Part shown: in pieces, positions 17,217 to 25,308 of the stretch
How the letters are laid out: each line of letters opens with the position of its first letter
How positions within the stretch are numbered: position 1 is the first letter of the stretch
DNA from: Asticcacaulis sp. AC402
GTDB taxonomy: Bacteria > Pseudomonadota > Alphaproteobacteria > Caulobacterales > Caulobacteraceae
NCBI RefSeq assembly: GCF_000495835.1
Contig: NZ_AWGC01000024.1
Coordinates: forward strand, 1 to 64,000
DNA: 64,000 nucleotides
Reading direction: 5' to 3'
Notes under the pieces: model-generated
Database searches by the model: none
What the model saw: the letters and a program-made list of their open reading frames with translations, nothing else
Told to the model about the DNA's origin: nothing
Translations under genes and position numbers: made by a program

Positions 17217-17331
17217 TTAGAGCGCAATCTGATAAGGTCGACGCCACCGCACGGGCGCTCCCGTTTTCGGATAAACTGCGCGACAAAACAAAAACCTGGA
17301 GCGGGGTTTTGATTTCATCAAAACCCCGCTC
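17217..17331 (+). repeat. Intergenic palindromic repeat, family A, copy 2, with terminator-like hairpin
   Basis: It starts TTAGAGCGCAATCTGATAAG, has an inserted GCACGGGCGCTCCCG block shared with copy 3, then TTTTCGGATAAACTGCGCGA and ACAAAACAAAAAC, and ends in a perfect 15-bp hairpin (GAGCGGGGTTTTGAT / ATCAAAACCCCGCTC, 3-nt loop, 17299-17331). It lies between two convergent chemoreceptor genes and probably ends transcription from both sides. Confidence 0.75.
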
Positions 17332-17362
17332 AAGACTTGGCAGTCGGGGCCGCGCCTTGGCT

Positions 17363-18745
17363 TTATCGCGCCGAGCGGGCACTTTCGATCAGGCGCGCCA
17401 CTTCGCCACCCAGCGTTTCGGCCTGGGATTGCAGCACGCCCGAGGCTTCCAGAACGAAGTGCGAAGCTTTGGAGGTTTCTTCCGCGGCATCGGAGACGCC
17501 ATTGATATTGCGTGTCACCTCACCCGCCCCGGCAGCGACTTGCTGGATGTTCTGCGAGATTTCCTGCGTCGCGCCACTCTGTTGCTGAACGGAGGCAGCA
17601 ATGGCAGCGCATACCTGACTGAGCGACTCAATAATGGCGCTGATGTCCTTTATGGCGGCCACCGAGCCGTGGGTTGATTTCTGAATTTCAACAATCTGGC
17701 CGCTGATCGTCTGGGTCGCGCGGCTGGTCTCGTTGGCCAGGGACTTGACCTCGGTCGCCACGACGGCGAACCCCTTGCCTTGCTCGCCCGCCCGCGCCGC
17801 CTCAATGGTGGCATTGAGCGCCAGAAGATTGGTCTGTGAGGCGATATTGTTGATAATATTGATCACCTCACCGACATTCTGCGCGGCGCCAGACAGTTCA
17901 AGCATCTGAGCCGAGGTGCGTTCGGCATTTTGCGTGGCGGTACCGGCGATCCGCATCGCATCATGGACCTGGCGCGAGATTTCCGAGATCGAAGCGACCA
18001 ACTCCTCCGCCGCCGCAGCAACCGTCTGGGCATTGACGGACGCCTCTTCCGAAGCGCTGGCAACCGCTATCGATTGGCTGGTCACTTGGGTCGATATGGC
18101 CGACAATCCGACGGCCGTGCTGTTCAGCCCCTTCGCGCTGCCGGACACTTCCCCCAGAATCTTGTTTACCGAGCCCTCAAAACCAACGATCTGTCCGATG
18201 ATCTCGTTACGCTGACGTTTGCCGGCTTCGAGATAGACATCGATGGCGTAATCCATGTCCATCAGAGTCGCGCGCGTTACAGCCTGCTGGAGCGCGAGCG
18301 TCTCGTCCTGCGTTTGTCTGGCGAAAATGCCCTTTGGCTTGCGGCGGGCAATGCTGGCCAGCAGGGAATTGAGGAGGAAGTTATAACCGCCGATATACCA
18401 GCGCGGCTCCAGGCCGATGCGGTTGTGCACTTCGCCAATGACCGTGACAGACCGCACATAGTCATCACCGAAATCGCCTTGCAGCAACATGCCCCAATGT
18501 TCGATCTGTTTTTGCTTGGCGTGGTCCATGTGCCGGCGGTCACGAAAGAAGCGCCTGGCCTCGGCAAACTGTTCGACATGGTCGTAGAAGCCATCCAGAG
18601 CCTCGGGCAACAGCCCCAGGATATAGGCGCGGTTGTCGCGGAGCAATCGGCCCATCTCGGCCGTGATGGCGTGAAAGCCAAGTCTTTCGGACGCGGATGC
18701 GTTTTCGACGTGCTGTACCATGCTACTATCCAGAGAATCTGCCAT
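17363..18745 (-). CDS. Globin-coupled chemoreceptor (soluble MCP, HemAT-like)
   Basis: 460 aa, no membrane helix. Residues ~20-180 are a globin-coupled sensor domain; the hallmark [17 protein letters not shown] contains the candidate proximal haem ligand His107. The C-terminal half is an MCP signalling domain with the tip block [37 protein letters not shown]. Known members bind O2 through haem b and steer aerotaxis or energy taxis from the cytoplasm. It converges with the membrane chemoreceptor gene, with repeat A2 in between. Confidence 0.92.
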   Translation of the reverse strand: MADSLDSSMVQHVENASASERLGFHAITAEMGRLLRDNRAYILGLLPEALDGFYDHVEQFAEARRFFRDRRHMDHAKQKQIEHWGMLLQGDFGDDYVRSVTVIGEVHNRIGLEPRWYIGGYNFLLNSLLASIARRKPKGIFARQTQDETLALQQAVTRATLMDMDYAIDVYLEAGKRQRNEIIGQIVGFEGSVNKILGEVSGSAKGLNSTAVGLSAISTQVTSQSIAVASASEEASVNAQTVAAAAEELVASISEISRQVHDAMRIAGTATQNAERTSAQMLELSGAAQNVGEVINIINNIASQTNLLALNATIEAARAGEQGKGFAVVATEVKSLANETSRATQTISGQIVEIQKSTHGSVAAIKDISAIIESLSQVCAAIAASVQQQSGATQEISQNIQQVAAGAGEVTRNINGVSDAAEETSKASHFVLEASGVLQSQAETLGGEVARLIESARSAR

Positions 18746-19022
18746 GGGCGATGCTGACCCAAGGTTGATATCATGCCCCGTATAGTAAATTTTCCATAAA
18801 CTTCTGACTCAGCGGCTCCAAAAATCTATCGCTCAGATAGATTGTTGCACCGTGAACGTGCATTTTTTGCCAGATTGCCTGAGCCTGGAGCTGTAGGGTC
18901 GTGAAACGCGAACGTGCCACCGTCGAAATCCCGGAGCACGCACATCCTGTGGAAAGGTTTTCGCAGGTCCCGCGTTCATTCGCAAATCCGGGATGACGAA
19001 CTTCTGCCTTGGGGAGAAGTTT

Positions 19023-19096
19023 TGGCTGGGGAACTAGGACTCGAACCTAGAATGACGGTACCAAAAACCGCAGTGTTACCATTACACCATTCCCCA
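19023..19096 (-). tRNA. tRNA-Gln (anticodon TTG)
   Basis: On the minus strand the 74 nt begin TGGGGAATGGTGTAATGGTA and end TTCCCCAG plus an encoded CCA. The acceptor stem pairs TGGGGAA with TTCCCCA, with G as discriminator. The anticodon stem is GCGGT/ACCGT around TTTTGGT, giving TTG (Gln, CAA/CAG). The T arm is TAGG-TTCGAGT-CCTA. The D arm carries GGTAA. It stands alone between the globin-coupled receptor and a hydrolase gene. Confidence 0.96.
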
Positions 19097-19215
19097 GCAG
19101 AAAGCTGGTACGGGCTGCCGCCCGACGGAGGCGGTCAGATAACGCAACCTTTTGCGACATGCAATCCCTGTCGCACATTTTTTCCCCAAAGTTTTTATCG
19201 CCGTTATAAGGCTTT

Positions 19216-19905
19216 ATGTCTGTTCCGCTGGTCATCCTGCTCCCCGGTACCGACGGCACCGGCGTCTTCTTCGACGCCCTGGTGGCCGCCGTGTCACCCC
19301 ATGCCGAGGTGCGCGTGCTCGCCTACCCGCAATCGGGCCCACAGACCTATGACCACCTTGGCAATCTGTTGTTGCCGCACATGCCCACGGATCACGACTA
19401 TATACTGGTCGGGGAGTCGTTTGGCGGGCCGCTGGCGATCTGGCTGGCCGCGCATGCGCCGCGAAGGCCCGTAAAGCTGGTGCTGGGCGCCACTTTCGCC
19501 GCCTCGCCATTCGGCCGCCTGGGACGCTGGGTCCTTCCCTTGCTCTGGATCGGTGAGCACCTTCCTCTGTGGACCTGGCAGATCGACCTGGTACTGTTCA
19601 ACGGCCGCAACCGGGCGATAGCGCATCACATCCATCAAACCGTGCTGCCGATCCCGCGCCGCACCCTGATTGCGCGGGCGCGCACCGTCCTGGCCTGTGA
19701 TCAACGCGCCCTGATCGACAGGTTGACGATGCCCGTGCTGTGCCTGAATGCCGCACGCGACAGGATGATCCCGCCTTGGCTGCCGCGCCATTTCGGCGGC
19801 CGGCCCCATGTGCGCGTCGTCAATCTGGATTTGCCGCACATGATCTTCCAGAGCGATGCCCAAGGGATTGTGCAGGACCCTTTGTTGCCATTCCTGAAAG
19901 ACTGA
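19216..19905 (+). CDS. Alpha/beta-hydrolase
   Basis: 229 aa with the nucleophile elbow GESFGG (Ser68), an acid in NAARDRMIP (Asp182) and His208 in LDLPHMIF, in the right order for the alpha/beta-hydrolase fold. The start is MSVPLVILLPGTDGTG, where the PGTDGTG loop probably forms the oxyanion hole. No lid, signal peptide or known specificity was seen. The next gene starts 1 bp after the stop, so they are co-translated. Confidence 0.82.
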   Translation: MSVPLVILLPGTDGTGVFFDALVAAVSPHAEVRVLAYPQSGPQTYDHLGNLLLPHMPTDHDYILVGESFGGPLAIWLAAHAPRRPVKLVLGATFAASPFGRLGRWVLPLLWIGEHLPLWTWQIDLVLFNGRNRAIAHHIHQTVLPIPRRTLIARARTVLACDQRALIDRLTMPVLCLNAARDRMIPPWLPRHFGGRPHVRVVNLDLPHMIFQSDAQGIVQDPLLPFLKD

Positions 19906-19906
19906 T

Positions 19907-20362
19907 ATGCTGCCCTGCCAACAGCCCGAGGTGCAGACCTACAGCCGTCTTCTGGCCTGCAGCTTTCAGCGCTTCACCGGCCAGACACTCGCCACGGGTC
20001 CCGACCTGGCCCATGCCCTGTGGCGCCTCCCCCAGGCGATTGTTTCCCATGGCACCCAAAGCGATCCGATCTTCCGCTATGCCAATACCCAGGCGCTGGC
20101 TCTGTGGGAAATGGACTGGGACGACTTTACCCGCCTGCCGTCAAGATTGAGTGCCGAGACCGATCCGGAGATCCAGTCCGATCGCGACGCCCTGCTGAAG
20201 GCTGCCCTGGTCACCGGCTGGGTCGATACCTATCGCGGTATCCGCATTTCCAGCACTGGCAAGCGCTTCGAGATCCGCAATACCGTCCTGTGGAACGTCG
20301 TTGACGAGGGCGGTGTCCGTCACGGTCAGGCGGCCTTTATCCGCGACTGGCGGCATCTTTAA
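19907..20362 (+). CDS. MEKHLA-domain protein
   Basis: 151 aa. It matches the MEKHLA family (a PAS-like domain of unknown role) over its whole length: DPIFRYANTQALALWEMDWDDFTRLPSRLSAE and then YRGIRISSTGKRFEIRN, VWNVVDEGG and GQAAFIRDW. Stand-alone bacterial members are common but uncharacterised; the PAS-like fold suggests small-molecule or redox sensing. The gene lies 1 bp after the hydrolase gene and 30 bp before trhO. Confidence 0.82.
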   Translation: MLPCQQPEVQTYSRLLACSFQRFTGQTLATGPDLAHALWRLPQAIVSHGTQSDPIFRYANTQALALWEMDWDDFTRLPSRLSAETDPEIQSDRDALLKAALVTGWVDTYRGIRISSTGKRFEIRNTVLWNVVDEGGVRHGQAAFIRDWRHL

Positions 20363-20392
20363 CGCCGCAGCTTTTTGTGCTACCCCGCCGTC

Positions 20393-21289
20393 ATGTTTGA
20401 GCCCCCCTCACCGCCCCCGTTTGTTATTGCCGCCTTCTACCATTTCTTCGACTTCCCGCAGTTCGAAGCCATGCGCCAGCCCCTGCTCGACCGCCTGGTG
20501 GGGCTGGGCATCAAGGGTTCGATCCTGATCACGCGCGAAGGCGTCAATTCAACGATTTCCGGCACGCGTGAGGCCATCGACAGCTTTATGACCTGGCTCC
20601 AGGCCGATGTCGTCGGCGGGCCGGTGCGCTGGAAAGAATCGCGGGCGCAGTTCCAGCCCTTCGGCAAGGCGCGGGTGCGGTTGAAAAAGGAGACCATTTC
20701 GTTGGGCGAGCCGGTGTCGATGCGGCGCTTCGGTCATTATGTCGCGCCCCGGGACTGGAACACGCTGATCACGGCCACTGATGTCGTCATGATCGACACC
20801 CGCAACGACTATGAGGTAAATCTGGGCACATTCCCCGGTGCGCTGGACCCGAAAATCCCCAATTTCAAGCATCTGCCGCAGTGGACGCGAGACAATCTGG
20901 ATGGCTTGCGCGGCAAACGCGTGGCGACCTTTTGTACCGGCGGTATCCGCTGCGAAAAATTTACCTCGTGGCTGATCGATCATGGCGTCGAGGACGTCTA
21001 TCACCTCCAGGGCGGTATCTTGCAGTATCTCGAAGACGTGCCGCGCGACCAGTCGCTGTGGCAGGGCGAGTGCTTTGTCTTCGATGAGCGAATCGCCGTC
21101 GATCACGACCTGCAACCCTCGAAAACCGCCATCCTGTGCCGGCATTGCGACCATGCCCTTACGCCGAAAGACCAGGCCGACCCGTCCTATGTCGAGGGCC
21201 TGTCGTGCCCGCACTGCCACGGCGACGCCAAATACGCCCACGACACGCCGCCCGAGGCAGGAAAATACGCCGGGCGCACGAAATTTTAG
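20393..21289 (+). CDS. trhO: tRNA uridine(34) hydroxylase TrhO (rhodanese family, YceA)
   Basis: 298 aa from the ATG at 20393 (MFEPPSPPPFVIAAFYHF); a GTG at 20375 is in frame but less likely. An N-terminal acylphosphatase-like domain (KGSILITREGVNSTISGT) precedes a rhodanese domain with catalytic Cys181 in ATFCTGGIRCEKFTSWL. The C-terminal part has two CxxC pairs (CRHCDH, CPHCHGD), a possible zinc site. In E. coli and B. subtilis TrhO makes 5-hydroxyuridine at the wobble position U34 with O2. The length is usual for the family. Confidence 0.9.
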   Translation: MFEPPSPPPFVIAAFYHFFDFPQFEAMRQPLLDRLVGLGIKGSILITREGVNSTISGTREAIDSFMTWLQADVVGGPVRWKESRAQFQPFGKARVRLKKETISLGEPVSMRRFGHYVAPRDWNTLITATDVVMIDTRNDYEVNLGTFPGALDPKIPNFKHLPQWTRDNLDGLRGKRVATFCTGGIRCEKFTSWLIDHGVEDVYHLQGGILQYLEDVPRDQSLWQGECFVFDERIAVDHDLQPSKTAILCRHCDHALTPKDQADPSYVEGLSCPHCHGDAKYAHDTPPEAGKYAGRTKF

Positions 21290-21434
21290 GCCTTTTGTGC
21301 CAGGTTTGCGCTTTCTGGTGCAGAGCCGTCACAAGCCCGACCAAATCGTTAACTATAACCGCCTCTGCAATTGACCTGCGGCCGTTAAGGTTTATGCTGG
21401 GGTCCGGGTTGTCGCGTGGGATGATGGGTCTTAG

Positions 21435-23210
21435 ATGAAGCAGTTTTTGATTACCTTGTCGGCCGTTGTCGTCGGGATGATGATCGTCCTGATCGGGATA
21501 CCGGTTGCCGTGATCACCATGATCGCCTCGTCGGCTCAACCGCCGACGCGCGGCGACGTCGTGATTTCGCTGGACCTGCGCCAGAAGATGTCCGACCAGG
21601 CCGCGGGCGGTCCGTTCGATTTCCTGACCGGCCGTACCCTGTCGACCATGGAGGTCGTCACCACCCTGCACCGCGCCGCCGACGACCCCAAGGTCAAGGC
21701 CGTGTTGGTGCGCCTGCCCGAAGGCGGGATGTCGCCGGCCGCCGCCGAAGAGATCCGCGAAGCCATCATCCATGTCCGCCGCGCCTCCAAGCCGGTGATC
21801 GCCCACAGCCAGGGCCTGTATCCCGGCAGCATGGTGATCTCGTCCTATATGCTGGGCTCATCGGCCAGCGAGCTGTGGATGCAGCCGCGGTCGTCGTTCC
21901 AGGTGACCGGCATCTCGACCTCGGAAATGTTCTTCAAGGATGCCTTCGACAAGTACGGCATTTCCGCCCAGTACGAACAGCGCGCCGAATTCAAGAACGC
22001 CGTCAACCCCTATCTTTACAACGATTTCACGCCTGAGCACCGCGAAGCCACCCTGTCGTGGATGGGCAGCATCTATCAATCGATGATCGCCAACATTGCC
22101 GCCGACCGGCGCATCGATGCGGCCGCCCTGAAAACCACCCTGGAGGCCGGTCCCTATGGCGCCGAAAAGGCGCTTGAGCTGGGGCTGATCTCGAACCTGG
22201 GCCAGGTCCACGACGCTGAAGAAGCCGCCAAGAAGCGTGGCACCAACGCCAAGATGGTCGATCTGAACGACTATGCCCGTACCCTGCTGCCCGAGAACAA
22301 GGGTGAGGTCATTGCCGTGATCGACGGCGAAGGCGCTATCATGACCGGCAAGGGCAGCGGCGGCTTCGGCAGCCAGAAGATGATGATGTCGGACGACGTT
22401 TCCGAAGCCTTCTACACCGCGATCAAGGACCCGAAGGTCAAGGCCATCGTCTTCCGCGTGTCGTCGCCGGGCGGTTCCGACACCGCCTCGGCCCAGATCG
22501 CCGAAGCCATGAAGGACGCCAAGGAAGCCGGCAAGCCGGTTGTGGTGTCGATGGGCGACTATGCCGCCTCGGGCGGCTATTGGATCGCGTCGGGCGCCTC
22601 TTCGATCGTTGCCAATCCGTCGACCCTGACCGGTTCGATCGGTGTCTTCGGTGGCAAGTTCGCCATCGGCGACGCGTTGAGCCGCTTCGGGGTTGACATC
22701 AAGGACATCCATGTTGGCGGCGACTACACTGAGGTCTTCAGCGAAGCCAAGGGCTTCAGCCCGGGCCAGCGCGCGGCGTTGTCGAGCTGGATGGACCAGA
22801 TCTACAATAGCTTCATCACCCATGTCGCCGCCGGCCGTAATCTGCCGGAAGACAAGGTCCGCGAACTGGCCAAGGGCCGGGTGTGGACGGGCGCCCAGGC
22901 GGTGGATTTACGCCTGGTTGACAAGGCCGGCGGCTTCTTTGCCGCGGTCGACACGGCCAAGTCGCTGGCCAAGATCGACGCCTCGGCGACGGTGCGCCTG
23001 GTGCGCTACCCCAACAAGCCGTCGATGTTCGGCGGCGTGCGCAACAACGTCCAGATGAGCCTGACGGGCCTCAAGACCCTGTCCTTCCTGGGCTGGGCGA
23101 TGAGCGACCCCAAGGCCGAGGCGGTCATCGACCGCGTCGCCGACGAGCGCCTGCGCGATCAGGGCGCCAATGTCATGGCGCCGGAACCCTATACGGCCTC
23201 GGCGCGGTAA
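21435..23210 (+). CDS. sppA: Signal peptide peptidase SppA, 67-kDa type
   Basis: 591 aa: one N-terminal membrane anchor (about 5-30) and two peptidase S49 repeats. The general base Lys187 lies in the first repeat (EFKNAVNPY) and the nucleophile Ser379 in the second (GDYAASGGYWIASGA), as in the E. coli enzyme, where the dyad is split between halves. It degrades cleaved signal peptides at the inner membrane. A clear terminator follows at 23241-23268. Confidence 0.92.
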   Translation: MKQFLITLSAVVVGMMIVLIGIPVAVITMIASSAQPPTRGDVVISLDLRQKMSDQAAGGPFDFLTGRTLSTMEVVTTLHRAADDPKVKAVLVRLPEGGMSPAAAEEIREAIIHVRRASKPVIAHSQGLYPGSMVISSYMLGSSASELWMQPRSSFQVTGISTSEMFFKDAFDKYGISAQYEQRAEFKNAVNPYLYNDFTPEHREATLSWMGSIYQSMIANIAADRRIDAAALKTTLEAGPYGAEKALELGLISNLGQVHDAEEAAKKRGTNAKMVDLNDYARTLLPENKGEVIAVIDGEGAIMTGKGSGGFGSQKMMMSDDVSEAFYTAIKDPKVKAIVFRVSSPGGSDTASAQIAEAMKDAKEAGKPVVVSMGDYAASGGYWIASGASSIVANPSTLTGSIGVFGGKFAIGDALSRFGVDIKDIHVGGDYTEVFSEAKGFSPGQRAALSSWMDQIYNSFITHVAAGRNLPEDKVRELAKGRVWTGAQAVDLRLVDKAGGFFAAVDTAKSLAKIDASATVRLVRYPNKPSMFGGVRNNVQMSLTGLKTLSFLGWAMSDPKAEAVIDRVADERLRDQGANVMAPEPYTASAR

Positions 23211-23240
23211 GGCCGCCCCTCACCTGCCAGCAAGATAAAG

Positions 23241-23268
23241 CGCCCGGAGTTCCGCTCCGGGCGTTTTT
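23241..23268 (+). terminator. Rho-independent terminator after sppA
   Basis: A perfect 9-bp GC stem, CGCCCGGAG paired with CTCCGGGCG around TTCCG, followed by five T. It sits 30 bp after the sppA stop. Confidence 0.92.
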
Positions 23269-23504
23269 CGTGGTGACCAGCGATTGCGGCGCTGGTTTTA
23301 TTGGTGAATACGTACAGGCCACATAATCCTTGCCAATTCGCGCAATTAAGACCAACCCGCGAAAATCTTGACTCATCGTGGATTGGCAAGGGCGCCAAAG
23401 AACGCTTCTTGGCCGCCCGAGCTTTTGCGAGGAGCCATGGGGGGCGCCTAGTCCGGCGTTTGAGCTGAAGAAATGCGAATACAAAGCGTCATTCTTTATG
23501 AGGC

Positions 23505-23705
23505 TTGGTGTTAGACGCGCCCGTGGCGTGTCTATGGGGCGAATTGTCTGCCGATCGCTCCCGGCCGGTCATCGAAACCTTGATCGCCGCAACCGCCCTC
23601 ACCCACGACCTAACCCTGGTGACGCGCAAAGTGAGGGATGTCGAGGATTTAAATCTTGCATTGCTAGACCCGTTCTCAGCCTCGGCTATGCGGCCGCCGC
23701 GCTGA
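23505..23705 (+). pseudogene. Remnant of a VapC-type PIN-domain toxin (C-terminal half)
   Basis: The frame reads CLWGELSADR, then IETLIAATALTHDLTLVTRKVRDVEDL and LLDPF, which is the C-terminal half of VapC PIN ribonucleases (normally D-x-LIAATAL-x-H-x-LTLVTRN-x-x-DF). The N-terminal half with the first catalytic aspartates is missing, the usual Asp before LIAATAL is Glu, and there is no good start codon (TTG only). No VapB antitoxin is nearby. I take it as a decayed fragment at the left border of the accessory island. Confidence 0.6.
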
Positions 23706-24048
23706 TAAAGCGCGGGTGAGAAAAAACTGCAGTCGATGAGGACACCCGACGTGATTTCGGCTGTAGTGTCGGTCACGCAGCCCGCACAATTGTGCCATTC
23801 GTAGTGCGTCGCCGAAACACTATGACACCTCCTTCACAAACCTTTCGAGGATAGTGCAGTAGCAGATACTTTTTTCAAATGACATCATGTCTCCGTAATC
23901 CACTCTATCTTACGCAGGCCGTTGCCTGATATTTACAATCCGCGGGCAATTCCCGATCAGAAAAAGAGCGTGGGTTGGCTACAGTCACAGCAGCCAGGCG
24001 GGTGCCCAGAGCACCTTACGCGCGGCTTTTGACGAAAAGGGAAACACT
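23706..24048. other. Gene-free stretch before the glycine-zipper lipoprotein
   Basis: About 340 bp without a credible ORF. It is more AT-rich than its surroundings in the middle (23830-23950) and may hold the promoter of the lipoprotein gene at 24049. No clear repeat or hairpin was found. Confidence 0.4.
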
Positions 24049-24324
24049 ATGAAAATCGCAATATTGGGCCTGGCCTCCGCCGTGTTGCTGAGCGGTTGTG
24101 CAACTGACGGCATTGGCAGCGGGGCGCTTATCGGGGGCGTCGGCGGTGCTGCCGTAAGCGCTGCGACAGGCAATGACGTCGTCAAGGGCGCAGCGGTCGG
24201 CGCTGTCGCGGGCGCCGTAATCGGGTACGTTGTCGAGCAGGGCAAAAAGCGTGAACTTTACAGCGATGGCAATGGCAACAGATACTGGGTAGATGACAAC
24301 GGCAAACGGCATTACCAGAACTGA
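24049..24324 (+). CDS. Small glycine-zipper lipoprotein
   Basis: 91 aa. A type II signal peptide with lipobox LLSGC (Cys17) is followed by a glycine-zipper run of alternating Gly/Ala (GALIGGVGGAAVSA and GAAVGAVAGAVIGYVVEQG) and a short charged tail (GNGNRYWVDDNGKRHYQN). Such proteins insert into or tether to the outer membrane and often affect envelope stability. The AAAGGGAAAC just before the ATG is a fair ribosome binding site. Its last 13 bases overlap the tail of the RAYT remnant on the other strand. Confidence 0.8.
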   Translation: MKIAILGLASAVLLSGCATDGIGSGALIGGVGGAAVSAATGNDVVKGAAVGAVAGAVIGYVVEQGKKRELYSDGNGNRYWVDDNGKRHYQN

Positions 24325-24632
24325 AGCCGCCCTGAGATAATCAGGTGGCCGGCCCATCGGCCGCGTCCGCCGATGAAGGCGGTTGATCGGCGATGCGCTT
24401 CCCCCACCGCCCGCGACAGACCGCTTTCATTGGACGGCGCCAGGATCCTGTGCACTTGGTTGGTCATCAGGCAGCAGGCCCGGCAGGCGACGCCACTCTG
24501 GCGCAGTTGTTCCGCCAGCAGGTCGAGATAGATCTCCTGGTCGCCGAGTTCCAGGAGAATGGCTTGCTTGATATTGCGCTGGACCACATGGTGGACCTGC
24601 CCGACAAGTGTCAGGCGAGGTGCGCGTGGCAC
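24312..24632 (-). pseudogene. Truncated REP-associated tyrosine transposase (RAYT, Y1/IS200-like)
   Basis: 106 aa. It begins MPRAPRLTLVGQVHHVVQRN, the standard RAYT opening, and runs through LMTNQVHRILAP, GLSRAVGEAHRRS and GGRGRWAG. The HUH pair of active-site histidines should read NHVH; here it is NQVH, so one metal ligand is gone. The frame loses similarity after RWAG and stops at about half the family length (~220 aa), so the catalytic Tyr region is missing. It is dead. Flanking DNA (24681-24725) looks like the sequence that often accompanies RAYT genes. Confidence 0.75.
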
Positions 24633-24697
24633 AACAGGGCTCCACTAGGCACGGAAACGTCTCAGATACAGGGCGCATGATGTCAATAAATGACTCT

Positions 24698-24725
24698 GAC
24701 CCCTTTAATTCGACCCCTTTAATTC
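24698..24725. repeat. Tandem 14-bp repeat beside the RAYT remnant
   Basis: GACCCCTTTAATTC occurs twice in direct tandem, right after TGTCAATAAATGACTCT. Strings of this kind are commonly seen just upstream of RAYT genes, so it is probably a relic of that element. It touches the IS30 tail that follows. Confidence 0.6.
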
Positions 24726-24839
24726 AAACTCAACAACAGACCCCGAAAAATCCTCAACTTCCAAACCCCTCGCGAGGTCTACAACCATTACCTGAATGCA
24801 ACTCTAACCGCAGAAGCGAGTGTTGCACTTCAGGTTTGA
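24723..24839 (+). mobile_element. C-terminal remnant of an IS30-family transposase gene
   Basis: In the frame from 24723 the DNA reads FKLNNRPRKILNFQTPREVY, then NHYLNATLTAEASVALQV and a stop. LNxRPRKxLxFxTPxEV and the closing VALQV/VALRT are the standard end of IS30 transposases. Only the last ~38 codons are present. No downstream inverted repeat was identified. A related, more decayed copy sits at 1295-1387. Confidence 0.75.
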
Positions 24840-24852
24840 CACCAGCCCTACC

Positions 24853-25308
24853 CTATATTGCAGTGCTAATTTTCGAAATTACTGGCGTATCTATTCTATG
24901 AAAATGATACCGCAATAGAGGCAAAATGTGATACTGAGCATCCCAAAATGCAAGAATTTCCAAATTGTCTGGCACTCCATCTGCCGGAAAAAAATAGGTT
25001 TCATCTTCTAACGCCCAAACTGCGGGCTTCTCCATATCAGCCGATTGGTATCGGTAATATGCCTTTTCGGCGAGTCTGCCCACTACAGGCGTTACACCAA
25101 TTTTTTGCCAGCCAGCGCGCCTTATCGAAGGGTAGACAACAGGAAGACGCAAAAAAAAATCAATGCTGGCGAGTTCGTATAGAGCTGTATCGGCATTGGT
25201 ATCAAAAAAAACGCAGTCTCCACCCATAGCAATGCATGCGTAATATGTCCCAAACTCACCGTCGTGTATACTATAAGTATCCCCAGGTTTCCATTTTCGC
25301 GCTACCAC
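24853..25308 (-). CDS. Imm26-like immunity protein
   Basis: 151 aa, starting at GTG 25308 and overlapping the end of the YD/toxin gene by 7 bp. The opening KWKPGDTYSIHDGEFGTYYACI follows the Imm26 pattern (K-x-GD-x-F-x-I-x-x-x-DG-x-x-x-x-A), a family of polymorphic-toxin immunity proteins. It has no signal peptide and is acidic and AT-rich relative to the chromosome. Position and overlap say it neutralises the C-terminal domain of 25302-27689. The family call rests on the N-terminal motif; the role is inferred from context. Confidence 0.7.
   Translation of the reverse strand: MVARKWKPGDTYSIHDGEFGTYYACIAMGGDCVFFDTNADTALYELASIDFFLRLPVVYPSIRRAGWQKIGVTPVVGRLAEKAYYRYQSADMEKPAVWALEDETYFFPADGVPDNLEILAFWDAQYHILPLLRYHFHRIDTPVISKISTAI

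Noticed and set aside
24608-24901. Plus-strand ORF of 97 aa beside the immunity gene
   Set aside because: It runs through the RAYT and IS30 remnants in a wrong frame and has no coding signature.
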